From Rhabditoides inermis (Eukaryota; Nematoda; Chromadorea; Rhabditida; Rhabditidae): DNA of 64,000 nt. The translations under genes were made by a program, and so were the position numbers. Under the pieces are notes generated by a model that saw nothing but the letters and a program-made list of their open reading frames with translations, had not been told where the DNA came from and searched no databases. Each line of letters starts with the position of its first letter. Position 1 is the stretch's first letter. This document shows, piece by piece, positions 22,078 through 35,409 of this stretch. The stretch lies in contig CAWZYM010000398.1 in NCBI GenBank assembly GCA_963966185.1, positions 310,001-374,000 of the forward strand, in the 5' to 3' direction.

Positions 22078-25000
22078 ATGTCTCTCAGTATAGAGTCGGT
22101 CGATTGGACGTTCCTCAACTTGCTCGCATTTATAGTCCCGCCGGCACCTGTCACGACTCAAGAAGCAGCAGTCAGGAAGGTACGTCCACTTGCGATTTCA
22201 AATGGAACACTGTCGACTGCCTAGTGAGGCTAGCTACAATAGTCAATGACCCACAGTTCTATGATATGACTGATACTTATCAGAAATCTATGAGAAAAGC
22301 TCGTGTACAAGGAACTAAACAAAAACACACACACGCGTAATTTATGAGAAACCCTGGGAATTGTGAATTGTGATACTATGATACTGTGCCCCGTGCCCCG
22401 TGCGAGCTTCCGTGCGAGACCACAACAAAATAGAAAAGGAGTTTATTTGTATGGGCGACATCCTATTATTAGGAATGTTGGGTGATTGTTAGTACACATG
22501 TAGGAGGTATACGTATACAAATACGTGATACAAATGTTGCAGGCTTATGAGGAGAGGATCTTGAAGGATGTGTTCGCACCTTCGCGATACGACAAGACCA
22601 AGCCGCCGGTCGAGCCAGTTCAGATCATACCCTTCCTACACATCGATCACGTTGAGAGAGTGGTGAGTTGCATCCTGACCTAACTGCTCACATAATTGTA
22701 GCTTTCGGGAAGATGTGTACATAGAACATGCGCCCGCGAGTCTGACCTCTCTCTCTCTCGCACAAATGGTATAATCGCTACCTGAACGCTAGACAAGGAC
22801 TATAAACACACCAGACAGACACATTTCACCAGCACATACTTTCCATTATGAACGCGACTCAGATCCGAAACAGATGGATGAAGTGACGTGCACACAAATC
22901 GGATATCTAAAAAGTAGAGAGCATTGGAACCACTAACTCTGCGAAGATCTGCACGTAAAACATACAGTTGCGGAAATGAGTTTTGCGGCGGCGGCGGTCG
23001 TTTCCGTTTGCGCTTGTTGACCTGGCATCACATCGAACGGGGAATTAGAGTTTGTCACGCAAACTGATCAAAGTGCGATTATACTTACTTACTTCTTGAA
23101 GTAAGTAAGTATAATGCGATTGTGCGATTATATTAAAATTAAATATGCATGTTCCAGGACGAGGAACAGCAGCTCATCTACGTGCATGGAGCGCTCAAAG
23201 TGGTCAGTTCAAGAAGATTGTTTGGAATTTGGAACAGTATATATTCAGCAATGACAATGGTTTAGACAAACACGAATGTGCATTATCACAGAAACTTCAT
23301 TGTCAATATATAAACATAAGCTGTTACTTATCAGCTGATGGGTCTCGAAAGACCACGTAGCAGGCCACTAATTGTGCATGCAGAATAAGTGAACCTGCTA
23401 ATCAAAATAAAGGTTCTATATGCTACAGTGCGCGAAATGTAGCCTCCTATTGACGGCTAAATATTTGAATTCTTGCGCAAAAGACTGTGGTGAGAGGAGA
23501 GGGCGCAGACGGCGAGCGCGCGTGTCTCAAGTACATTACACGACTTTTTTAAAGAATTTTGTAAAAACATTTCATGAGTACAATTCTCGCTCGTGGCTCG
23601 TAGTTTCATAAACACGCGATTCATAAAAACAGTATTCTTACTTGTTATAGCCATAGCGACATGAAGGTCATAACATGTACAACAACTAACACGGATGTGG
23701 AGACTCAAAGGGCGCAGCACATTGCATAGCAAACCCATGAACCCATGAACTATTGCATGTGTGCGATCATACACTATAAAGAGGGCTGGCGGCGTAACTT
23801 TTATTTGTACGCTTCGTATTCCGAGAACTCGGGTTTCCACTAAGTCTGTTCCTTGTATCTAGTAAGTAAGTGATTTAATAGAATTCCGCGTCACTATGTA
23901 TGAAAGTGAGAGTTATAGAGTTAAAGTATAGTGGACACTCAATTAAATGAGTATCTAGATCAAACATGACAGGAAGCCAGTTGAAAGACGACTTGATGGA
24001 TGATGAGATGTGCACATGACTACCCATGAATATTCATTCTCCCACTCCCCACACTCAAAGAGCAGTGCCTCTGCTTTTATGCCAGCTGACTGAATTATCC
24101 GTGACACATCCCAGTTTGTCAACAAGAAAATCAATTGAAAAAGGATAGTCATAGATCAGGCCACTAATCGAACGTGTACTTGCCGAGAAACAAGTTAACC
24201 AAAAATATTGAAAGTGATAGGATGAAGATAAAAGAATAGTCATCAGCTTAGCTTAAAGTGGCGACTTATTTGCATATTTCTGACTTGGAATGTTTGAAAG
24301 AATCATATTAACCTTAATCTTCGTTTGTGAGGAAGAACGACGATTATCCGTTGCTTTCAAATGTTGCAACTTGCAACTCGCTGTTGCAGCGTTTTACTTC
24401 AAACTCAAAATCGGCCCCGCCATGACTTCCATTCCGTTGAACGCTTCAATACTGTAGAAATCGCGAGAGACTACATATCCTCAGATGAAAGAAGCTCGTC
24501 AAGTTGCTGTGTAGCTCAGTGCATGTTCTCGCCGTTATGGCGTAGATCTCGCCGGTTCGAGTCCTGTCACGTTTTGCATGAGTGTTGATACGCGTTCAGA
24601 ACTATCTGCAGAATTAAGTCGCCGCTGTGCCTTTAACATCACTTTGATTATTTTTATAAAAGAATATTCTATTTTCTATTTTAGGCATGGCGTGACCCGA
24701 AGGCGACGTGGAACGGGACCGCGTACGGGGGAGTGTGGAGGTTGACGCGATCGAATGGCCAACTGGGCGCCCGCCAACCATGGAGACCCAGCATACACCT
24801 CACCGAAATGTGAGTAATAATCGGATGTATAAAATAAGCAAGCGAGCGTGTGTTTTGGTTTAAGTTGTCATTCTGCGATTAACAAATGGAAATATGTTCC
24901 GGCAGGAAACCGAAATATGAAACGAGATGCTATATAAGTGCAGATTTAAAGGGAGTGCACACTCTGAATTTCGCATGGGCTAAAAATTACTGTAAGTTGA

Positions 25001-27539
25001 TGAAAATTCATAGCAAAACGTGTCAAAATACAGAAATTGGTGCCAATTGGTGCCAATTTTCAATGTTCAAAAGATTTTTTCATCGACTTCTTAATTCTAG
25101 TTATCTCCGAAGCATAGTTGTATGGACAAAAGTGTTTTTTTTTCATCTTATTTTCACATCCCGGTGCTAACTCAAGTTAAAAATTCAGAGTGTACAGTCC
25201 CTTTAACAAATACAGTATTCCACAAAGGGGACTAGAGAGTCAGAATACGCCACTATTACGGTAGGAAGCCAAAACGTAAACGCAGACATTTCGAAAACGA
25301 ATAAATCATGGTAAGCAAGCCCCTTTTCACGCTATCATCTCACGAAATGCCGCGTGAAAAAAGCTCTGTCTCATCATCAAAGTCACACGGGAAACACATA
25401 AAGGGATGCAGACACGGATCGCGGAAGAGTGCTTTGTGGGAAAGACACTTGCTTTGTGGCCGCGAGATCTGAAGGAGAGAGTAAAGAAAAAAAAAGGTAA
25501 ATGAGGAAGTGCGGAGCAAGACTTGAGTAGATTTTGCACTTAACTGCGACACTGCGACCACTTAATAAAATAATACTGCGGCGCACTAGAGAACTCGTCA
25601 TGCCTTTCTTTTCCAGGTACTACAAGTCGGCGAACGTATTGGCCGCGCAGAACGATGTCGAGATATCCATTAGCTCAAACGGATTAATTTCGGCACAGGT
25701 AGGTGTTTGCTTCTTTGCATGATAAGCTTTAGCTATAAGGAGAAAATCCCCCCTTACTTTACACACTACCGGTTCATCACTGATGATGGTCCCGGCTGGT
25801 AGGTTCACACATTCGGTCTGGTGGTAGGGACCGAAACCGAATGTGTACTATGATTATTCCAACGTATTCATACTTTGATTTTTTGTAATGTACATTAATC
25901 TCATTATCCCATGTATTTTAACATTCGTCCCCTGCATAAGCAATGTCGCATCCAAGAAAATAATTGTTAGAGGGCCGAAAATCGGAAATGACAGTTATCC
26001 ACATAGTCATAGACTCATAGACCCTGTACGCAATTGCGCAATAGACATTCAGAAAACATAGACCGAAAAAAGGCAGACACTATAATATAACGCAGTGTGA
26101 CAAGTCATGTTGTCACCATCCGTCATCAGTCTCACTCAATTACCATCCTTCTCCCCTCTCTACAAAGCTAGCTCCATGCGTGTAGCGCAGTCTGTCACTG
26201 TCAGCAACCCCATTCTTCGAAAACTTGAAAAACCCATTCTTCTAAAAAACCCGATTACGTGAGTAAATGCCCGAAAATAGGCGAAAAAAGTGAATGAAAG
26301 TAATCAGCGCTTGAAGTGATTGAAGAAAACCAAAACATTTACGACATACTTACCCCTGTTATTCAAGTTTCAAATTGTTTGAGAAAAAAAGCTTTCAAGT
26401 TGTTAATCAAACTAAATGAAAGTAATCAGCATATAGCGAGCGGGGTTAGAATGCTTGAAAAAAATAAAAACATTCACGTCATTTGAACAGACCCCTGCTA
26501 TTCACGTTTCAACTGTATAAAAAACCATTCAAGTTGTTAATCAAACTGATGTGAAAGTAATAAGCGCATAACAAGCGGGACTCGGATAACTTGATGAAAA
26601 GCAAAACATTTCAAGTTGTTTAACTATTCAAGTTGTTTATCATACTGTTGTTGTTACAATAGAATATAAAACGACGTCACATGCGCAGAACGGTTGGCAT
26701 AAACTTGTGAGAACATTTTAATTTCAGTTGGCGGTATCATTGAAAGCTGCTTGCCTCTTTTCGTTCGATGGATTTCCGAGGGACTATCTCAATTGCTCAA
26801 TGACCATCTACACTCCATTGCAGTTCAACAGGTCCTCTCTCTTTCTCTCACTCTCACTCTCACTCTCTATCTCTCTCTATCTCTATCTCTTTCTCTCCAT
26901 CCCTATTCGCTCAGCGGATGAGGTTAATCAGTACATACGTGTAGTCAGTGTAGTCACGTTCACTCTCAAACTATAGTGACACTATGTATAGTCGTCAATC
27001 GGAAATCTGTTATCGGATGTATCAAAGTTCCTATTGTACTTTCAATAATGAACTTTATGTAAGCGGCTAGCGGTTTGTATGATGATAAACAAACTAAAAA
27101 TAAACAAACTATGATAAACAAACTAAAAACAATGTTATGGACTTTGACGCATTACAATATAATGCAAGAAAAACTTCCATACATCTTACATGCAAGATTG
27201 TAATTTACTCTTACTCATATACAAATTGCAGCCTTCGTTTCCAGAACTTTTCTGGAGGGTGGTTTTACGATACTAAGGGACGGATTCGCGCGGGAGAGTA
27301 CCGGATGCTGGTAAGACGTTCACTTGCATGCTGACGTCTATGCTAATTCAAATTAGTCTATGACTCTATCATCTATGAATGTAGTATACAGCAATAGCGA
27401 TAACATGTACGTGCTTGCACTTAACGGATAAACGTTCCGATTTCAATACTTATCGTTAGTCTCTTAAATTTAAAAATATGTGTGTGGTCAAGCACCGAAA
27501 ATGTTAACAAACTGTACACTACACTATGGAAAGAATGCG

Positions 27540-27607
<68 letters not shown>

Positions 27608-29945
27608 CACTCACGCATTCAGGCGATCGAGTATCAGGCGTTGACTCTGCTCGGAGCGAATCGAGTCGTCACAAATACGGATGGGTGAGTGAGTGAATGA
27701 ATGAGTGAGTGGGTAGTGAGTGCTTAGAATCAGAGACGGAGAGACGCAGTGAGAGGGCGGGGTGAGGTGTCGACGTATGGAGATGGAGAATACAAGTTTG
27801 CAAGTTGAGACGCACGCCTCTTTGGGTTTCGTTTTCGCAAATAATTAAAGCTAGGGTATTTGACACCATGTGAACTAAAGAACGCGACATCCTTTCCTTT
27901 CAAACAAGAAAAAAACGAGATGGAGGGGAGCGGGAGGAAGTGAGATATTGCAAGACGTTATGTGTGTGTTTTTCAGAATCCCAGCTCGCATGATACGCAG
28001 TGTGGGCCGGTATAATATCGTCTTCCAAAGGGAGGCTATATACTACAATGTGCGACTCGTCCTCCCGCTACTCTCCGTAATGAGGTAACACTATCACGTC
28101 ATAGGATGGTCTCCGGCCATATTCATACCGTATGCACGTATCGTATGCTCGAAAACACTGACATAACAGAAGTAGTTTGTCCTCACAGACTCGTGACAAA
28201 TGTTATGTAATAGCCAACCGTAGCACCCCCTTCCGTAAATCACGAAATATATATTATATATACACTCCGTTCACAATTGACTGCACTTTGCTACACTAAG
28301 TGATATATCTCCTTTGAAAATTGCACATATTCATGCATATTAGCTACACAATATTACAATACACAGATAGTACTACATATAACTCTGTCATTTGATACAT
28401 TGCTTAGTAAAACGCCAATATGAACTACTGCACTGTTCAGAGAATTGTATAGTTAGTGGGTATTGTTTTAACGAATGACTGAAATTTTTTATTTGAATTG
28501 AATTTTTATTTGACTTGAATACCCTCAAAAAGTGACGATCGCAAAATGCACACATCTCGTGAGAATGTAAAACCATCAAGAATCATGAGAATAATGCAGT
28601 TCGATAGTTGTAAACATGTTACAAGTGTGGTAATTGTGTTTGCATTGTGTAGATCATCATTTCACGACCTACAAAATTGGACATATACAAATATTGTCAG
28701 CCACGTGAAAACAACTCAACCTACATAGAGACAAATAGACATACAACACGAGACTATTATTCATATATAAACAAAGCATCTGACTTTTTTTTGATTTCAG
28801 AGACTGTTTATTATGGACAGTCTTGCTCTTGCATTTCAGAAGGTGTTCTAAGTAATAGAATAATGATCGATTACCAATCAATCAATCGTTAAATCTGAAT
28901 ATGACAATATGACAAACATGACATGTACAAATGGCGTTTTCAGCATCACGTACATGGCGTGTCTGCTGCGAGGTAGGATGGGAGTGGTGTGTGTTCTGGT
29001 GTGCATCGCAGTTCAACTCATACACGCTGAGAACCTCGCCGACCAACTCCCGCCAGACTACACCCACATGCCCAACATTGGTCAGTTCACAATTGCTTAA
29101 TGAAGTATAACAGTTGGGTACAACCCCATATTCATGGTTCAATTCAATAGAAGTCCGTTGAGCGACTGCGGCCTTTCAACGTTGCCCCATATTTATGTAT
29201 TCATTGTTATTTTTTCTCACGTTCTCACTATGGTATAATGATATGTTCTTCGGAATGCCTCCTTCAATGTTAGGTCGAAGAAACTCATTGACATTAATTA
29301 GTTTTGCGCCGAAAGAGGAAGGAGGAAACGTCTTCTGGTAAATGGTATATTATTAAGTGGACGGACATGTTTAAATTACCCCCTCTCCAATCTAGTGATA
29401 TGAATTATGAATAAGGAATACTAATTTACCTCTGAGACGAAACATAGCAGTGGAAAATCACGTAGGACGTAAATGTAACTCACAAGCTGTCAGCAACTAA
29501 AAACAAGAAATTACAAGACTTGACACAGCGCACTTTCCGATCATAAATATTCATAAGAAATCTGAGACTAGACCCATTTTACGACTGTCAAATTTCGCAA
29601 AACTTTTACGAAACAAACGGAAATTGATTTTGTTTAAAAAAAACACAGCATCCGGAAGCACAAAACTTAATCCGACACAGGGATATGAGACATTAATCAA
29701 ACCGGAAAGGCAGATAGGAAACATGAATCGAAAACTGACTAATTATAATACGAAAACTGTTTTTAGCGGTGATCTCTACGCTGCTTTTCCTGCAATCGGC
29801 TATGCTACTGATGGCTCGCCTCGCTCTCATCTACCGGGCAGAGACGCTGTCGAAGGACCAGCTGGAGAGAGACGCGACCGCCGAGACCATCCTGCCCTGG
29901 ACACTCGCCGCCTTTTTCGCGGCCAGCGCCTACTATGTCATGTGA
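22078..29945 (+). CDS. divergent Cys-loop ligand-gated ion channel subunit
   Basis: Eleven exons join in phase to about 380 residues: 22078-22179, 22543-22662, 23158-23202, 24685-24809, 25617-25698, 26728-26831, 27232-27310, 27623-27684, 27977-28084, 28944-29080 and 29767-29945. The extracellular part has the hallmark Cys-loop: two cysteines 13 residues apart with an FPRD core (exon 26728-26831). Before it, AWRDPKATWN matches the W-x-D motif of the family. Four hydrophobic segments follow near residues 250-275, 280-305, 325-350 and 363-380. The TM3-TM4 loop is very short and there is no vicinal Cys pair in loop C, so acetylcholine-type alpha function is unlikely. The N-terminal signal peptide is weak. 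The long introns hold several small repeats. Confidence 0.82.
23078..23115. repeat. perfect 18-bp inverted repeat
   Basis: The arms ATTATACTTACTTACTTC and GAAGTAAGTAAGTATAAT are perfectly complementary and separated by two bases. They lie in the intron before channel exon 3, about 40 bp from its acceptor. The right arm contains two GTAAGT words that look like splice donors. Confidence 0.9.
24253..24636 (+). mobile_element. TIR element carrying a tRNA-like unit, copy 1
   Basis: The left end TTAAAGTGGCGACTTA and the right end (minus TTAAAGGCACAGCGGCGACT) form imperfect terminal inverted repeats. Inside, at about 24505-24575, is a tRNA-like stretch with an A box (GTAGCTCAGTG) and a B box (GGTTCGAGTCC). 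The element sits in a channel-gene intron. It is of the same family as the elements at 56093 and 62838-62985. Confidence 0.6.
24945..25206. mobile_element. 262-bp MITE in channel-gene intron
   Basis: The terminal inverted repeats are about 26 bp with two mismatches: TTTAAAGGGAGTGCACACTC continuing to TGAATTT at the left, and its complement ending ACAGTCCCTTTAA at the right. The interior has no coding potential. Confidence 0.65.
26290..26660. repeat. minisatellite, about 124-bp unit, three copies
   Basis: Units start with GAAAGTAATCAGCGC-like sequence near 26296, 26417 and 26541. Each continues through CATT(C/T)AAGTTGTT-type words. Copies are diverged, and the last is incomplete. The array lies in a channel-gene intron. 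Confidence 0.6.
27540..27605. repeat. (GA)n microsatellite next to a channel exon
   Basis: About 33 GA units end 17 bases before exon 27623-27684, so the array sits between the branch region and the acceptor of that intron. Confidence 0.95.
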
Positions 29946-30629
29946 AGTGGTATAAAGAGTTCTGTGAACATTTATGGTCTTAGAAAGTAGCACTATTTCA
30001 AATCAGTTCAGTGTACTCCATATATCGATTTTATTCTGGAATACTTATTATGATAATTATGATTTACATGAGCACGTGCCCACGATGTTCAATTGGTGTT
30101 AACATCCCATTGCCGCGGTAAGATTATTAGTCGAGAAACTACTATGTACTGAAAACTATTATGCAATTTTGAACATATGTAGGTGAAAGGAAAAAAACAC
30201 AATGCTCAATATGTACCAGCAATCAATTAACGCGGTCAAATATACTACGTAGTGTAACTACTATGGAATTAGAGCACATAGCTATAAGAAACAACAAAAC
30301 ACTCAATAATTACCCGTATCCAATTACCGCTTCCATAATATACGTCGAGACACTTTATCAAAATGCTCGCACACACAAAAATACACACTTGAAACGATCA
30401 AAATACGCTCTACCCACAATACAATCTGGCACTTGTGTTCTCTCTCTCTATCTCTCAAAACAGCTCACAACAGATATACAACAACGGGAGAGAGGCGGTG
30501 AGGAAAGGCAAGGAAGGATTTACATGTTAGGGAAGAATCTATCACATAGACAGTCGATGCAATGCACACGTGGTGGTGGGGGAGAGGCTACGCGGTGTAT
30601 CTAGAAGGGGCCTTGTAGGCTATGTGTGG
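29946..30629. other. convergent 3' intergenic region
   Basis: This stretch lies between the ends of the plus-strand channel gene and the minus-strand transporter gene. No gene or conserved structure was seen. Confidence 0.5.
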
Positions 30630-33600
30630 CTACTCATTGAGCGGCTGCAACTCGTGGTCCTTGGCGCGAGCCGCGTACCTGAACAATCACATAATAATCA
30701 AATCAAGTTTCTTCTATGGTCACTGAGACACGTCTAATCACATAAAAACGAGCCGCGAACAACTTAGTTAGAGTCTGGTGTACTGCACACACAGAGAATC
30801 ACTTCCGATAGGAAGTTATACAAATAAGTTATACACATGATTCAAATACCGTACCTCTCGTCCTCCCATTCGCGGATTCTCCGCAGAGGCAGGCAGATCA
30901 GTCCCGAGAGGGTCATCAGAGAACCCATCACGTAGAAGGAAATGTCAAAGTTGCCTGACAGATCCTTGATGTACGCTGCAAGAAAAAAAATGTGTAATGG
31001 AATCGAATTGTAAAACCCGCTAACGCTCTTACGTAACATGTCAACAAATTTGGATTTCTCATGTATCACGATTCACTGCGACAGCATTGATAAACAGATG
31101 ATACGCGTAAACGAGAGCTTTTAATGCAACATCGATAGCGAAAACATTTTAAAATCATGTGAAAATAGTGAAAGAATTCAATTTAAAAAAAAAAACGCGC
31201 GCACCTGCGATTGGCGATCCGACAATGGCTCCGAATCCCATGAAGAGAAGAAGGATTCCAAATGCGGACGACAACTTCTCCAGACCGAACATGTCCACAC
31301 AGATGACAGAACGGAGGGCAGCAAAGCAGGCTGGAACAAGCAGATGGAGAGGGGAGAGAGAGAGAGAGACGCACCGACACCGGCGGCGAAGGGGAGGCAG
31401 TAGGCGATGAAGTGCCAGAACTCGGAGAAGAAAGGAACGAGCATAGTGGCGAGACCGGCAAAGATGAGGGCGACATTCGAGACGAGAAGGGCGTCCACTT
31501 GCGGACGGTCGGCGATCCACCTGCAACACACACACTCTCTCTCTCTATCTATCTCTTTCTCGCTCTCTTTATCTATCTCCCTCTCACCCCCTCTCTATCT
31601 ATGTATCTCTATCTCCTCTCCCCTTTCTCTATCTCTATACCCCTCTCCCGTTACAGTAGCAATAGATACAGTACACCCACCCGCAGATGACTCGGGCGAC
31701 AATGTTGATGATACCGAGAAGGGAGATGGGCAGCGTTTTCTGCGTGGCAGTCAGATCCTTGATCTGAAAAAAATCATTGAATTCGTTTATGTGGTTATTT
31801 TACTTCCTCGTTTCAACTACTAGTGTTGCCTATAATTATATCATTCTTGCAATGAGTGGAAATCATGGAGTGGAACGAAATTAGTAACCAAAATAGCACA
31901 CGTGGAACATACTTATTACTCACACGACATGAATAGGCTATCGAGTAACCACAAATCACACGCACCTTCTCGAGATGCCTGCCGAGATAAGCATAAGGCA
32001 CGTAGAAGCAGGAGAGGGTGAGGAATCCAGAGATGGCGAGAATCATGAAGGAAGGCGAGAGCAGCAGCTGAGGGTCCAGCAGAGAGCGCACCGTCTGCAA
32101 AATGAACGTGAGGAAAGAATGAGTGAATGAGCCGACGTTGATTAGGTTGCTCTTCCAGCCGCCGGTGCTGCCGTCTTCGTAGTCCTCGGCGGCCGGCAGT
32201 CCGATGCGAGACAGGTAGATGTTGGACTGCGAGGTGGGCGGCTGCAGAATCGACGGAGTCGCGTCCGACGGAGACCGCAGCTGCCGATCCGCTGACGACA
32301 CTGCATCACGAGAACACTGACTACAGATTGCGAGGCGCACGTGAGTGATACGCGAGTGGGTGGGGAGCGAGTGAGATGAGAGTGATTTGATGCGAGACGA
32401 GGGAAAGTGCGAATATTCCGTGATAATGGTGTAAAAGTAAGCTGATATTCAGTTGACTTTTTTTTAACCAAATTTTTCGTTTTCGAATATAGCGCTATGG
32501 CTCCCGTTGGAATTACAGTTCCAAAAATAGTCAAATTTGTTCAACGGAGCACCATCTAAAACACTGACCGCTGGTGTTTCTGTTGCGGAGCGCGAGGTTG
32601 TTGGTGGATCCAGTGTAGAAGATATCTTGACGGGAGAGCGGGCTGAAATAGGGACGCAAATTGGCGAAAAAACACTAGTCATTCATCCAAGCGAAAACAC
32701 ATTTTTATCATGTTACCCAAAGAGACAAATACGCCAAAAAAAAGCGTAACCCCTACCGATTGAGGTCCTGCACAGACTCCCTGGCGATCGCGCCCACCAA
32801 ATCGTGCTGCGACCACACGTTCTTCTGCTGAAACGTAATGCATACATTACACACTCAAGTATTTCAAGTATTCACTTCCAAAATCGAGGACAGATGTGAC
32901 AGGATCAGGTTACACATTCCGTTTACTTTAAATCTCGTAGCTCGTACGATACATCCCCTACCGTACCCTCGAATGCTGGGCGTTGAGCTCAATGGTGGAA
33001 AGGAAAGGCCGTTTCGCGTTGAACTGCCTGAATCGAAGCGCATTTATTTCAAGCTTTTAGGTTCTAGAGATTTTGAGAGTGACACATCTCTGTCTACACG
33101 TGTCTTCTCGATACTAGTGTGATCCAAGTCTTTGTCCTCCTCCCCACCTCGGTCCGTCGAGCAGATCCGCAGCCGTGCCATTGTTCGACTCCTCTGCATT
33201 GAACTCTGCCGCAATCTTCGCTACCTGAACACATTGTCATTTTATCAGTATGCTAACAGTTTATTAATTTCTGACTTCATGTTCCGTGGCTCGCCATGAT
33301 CCTTTGATCACATAATCGCCGCTTTTTCATCGACTTGCAACATGGAGCCCCCGTGCTTTATCTCCTAGTGTGTAGTGATTGATAGACGTGCCAACGACCC
33401 CAAGATAGTGGGGCGAGATAGCTTGATAACAGTGCGTAGATCACAACTACACTCAAAATAGTTACGACTCGCTGAGCACTATCGTTTGATTTGTATAATT
33501 CCGTCCAACACAACTATGCAAAAAAGTGTTATTAACCTAACGTAGTACACGGATAGTTTGAGTTGTAACAATTTTTAAAAAAATGCGTACCTTATCGATC

Positions 33601-34013
33601 TGTTCCTGGCTGGGCTGAAGTGGGCGGAAGAAGCAGCCGGAGAAGATGCACACCAGCGACGAGCACGCAATGAAGATGAGGAACAGACGCCAGTTGTCGC
33701 CCACCAGGTGCATCACCCACGGGTTCAGCTGCAACGGGAACATGTAAACACATAAGTAAACAACGTCAAGTAAGCAAAAGTAAACAACGTCGAGTAAACA
33801 AAAGTAAGCAACGTCGAGTAAACACCCACGGTGGCGAAGAGACTGGTGCCTATGCCGGATCCGCACACGGCGAGTCCGGTCGCCATAGCGCGCTTCTCGG
33901 CAAAGTACTGTGACACAACCACAATGGCCGGGAGGTACACCAGACCAAAGCCGATGCCTGGAGGAGGAGGGTGAGATGAGAGAGAGAGAGAGAGAGAGTG
34001 AGAGAGAGTGAGA

Positions 34014-34060
<47 letters not shown>

Positions 34061-35409
34061 ACCTCCGACGAGTCCGAAGGAGACGTAGAGGAAGGGCATC
34101 TGGGGTGCAATTGTGGAACAGACGAATCCGAAGAATGCGATGAGCGCGCCGGCGATCGTCACCGCCCGACAGCCATAGTTGTTGGCGAGCGCGGACGCAA
34201 TCGGACCTGCGCGAGCACTATGTACACGATACAATACATATGATGATCTATCATCGACACGATGAGTTTTGTGCAATTTGAGAGAGCAACAGTTAGACCC
34301 CAGAGGGGTTCAAGTGTCTAGAATAGTTTAAGGACTGACCGACGAGGAGGTAGGATCCGGAGAGGATGGAGATGGTGAGCGCGGCGGCCGCGTCGCCAGT
34401 GCCAAAGTCCGCCTGCCATCTGCAATAGGTTGCCAGTTGCGGTACATCACAGCTGCCATGGACTTTGAGGCCACTTTGTGGTTAGCAGGCAAGTAGTCAA
34501 CGTCAACGCACTTGGATAGGAGCGCGTCTCCGGCGGTGAAGATGACGCCGTCGACGATCACGTTGGCGATGAACGACGCGAACACCACCACCCAGCCGTA
34601 GCCGCCTGCAAATGTCAGGAGTTGTATGTGTATGTGATGCTTATGTGTACTCCTCTCCACTCCGCCCGTCCTTCTGTTTCGCTTCCCGAACACGCAAATC
34701 AGAGAACATGATAGTGCATGGATACGTTCCTGATCCCATATCAGCAATCAGCTGATCGCCGCGCATATATATATCCGATCTCCCGCCTCGGGGTCACAGA
34801 CAAAATATCATTGCAACGCGAGAGCGCGCGCCACTGATTGATGGTCGCTGAATTGGTGTGCAGAGAAAAAGAGCATATCGTTGTGTGCTGCCCTTGCAGA
34901 GAACACATGCGCGTATAAATCATCCCAGTCAGTCGTATCCCCCGCTGCCTCTCCGGGGCATCCAGAAATGTACAACACCTTGCAACGCCGTCGCTTCTCT
35001 CGCTTTTTTCATCGCGGCACCGAGAGAGAGAGAGAGATAAGGCGCATCTTGTCACAACACCTGAGTTATCGATCGTCTGCCACCGGGCCACCTAGACAGT
35101 CTAATCGATAATCACTCGATTAGATCGAAATCAACCCGGGTCACATGTATAGGATTGTCACTGATAATCAAGATCATCCCTTCGGTGATTCGCGTCAATG
35201 TGTCAGTGTGTGAGAATGTCTAATCAACCGTCTAATCCGGCGCATTATAGACGCACACGACTGTACGCAAACAGAGTGATTATAGCACCTCAAATCAATC
35301 GATAAATCGATAAATTAATCGATATTGACTGACCGTCGGGAGGTTTGATGAGGCCGGCCTCCTCGAGCTCGTGCTCCACGTTCTCCTGCTTCTCCTCCGA
35401 CTCCGCCAT
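30630..35409 (-). CDS. SLC16-type monocarboxylate transporter (MFS)
   Basis: Fifteen exons give a protein of about 566-580 residues. Exons are 35334-35409, 34512-34605, 34340-34419, 34063-34206, 33830-33957, 33591-33728, 33148-33224, 32757-32828, 32569-32642, 31966-32300, 31681-31763, 31375-31520, 31205-31330, 30855-30975 and 30630-30678. The N-terminus ends in KPPDGGYGWVVVF, the signature ahead of TM1 in monocarboxylate transporters; TM5 has the FAEKRAMATGLAVCGSGIG motif. Twelve hydrophobic segments are split by a long hydrophilic loop (exons 33148-32300), as usual for SLC16. A proton-linked organic-acid carrier in a cell membrane is inferred; substrate is unknown. Inside exon 31966-32300 a 42-nt GT...AG stretch may be an in-frame intron. 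Confidence 0.9.
33975..34055. repeat. (GA)n microsatellite in transporter intron
   Basis: Interrupted GA runs fill the intron between transporter exons 34063-34206 and 33830-33957, almost reaching the splice donor. Confidence 0.9.

Noticed and set aside
24505..24575. Possible tRNA gene
   Set aside because: It has good A and B boxes, but acceptor and anticodon stems do not pair and it lies within a TIR element; called tRNA-derived.
32967..33027. Extra transporter exon (QFNAKRPFLSTIELNAQHSR)
   Set aside because: It has splice-like borders and an open frame but changes phase so that the next exon would be misread; exons 33148-33224 and 32757-32828 join correctly without it.
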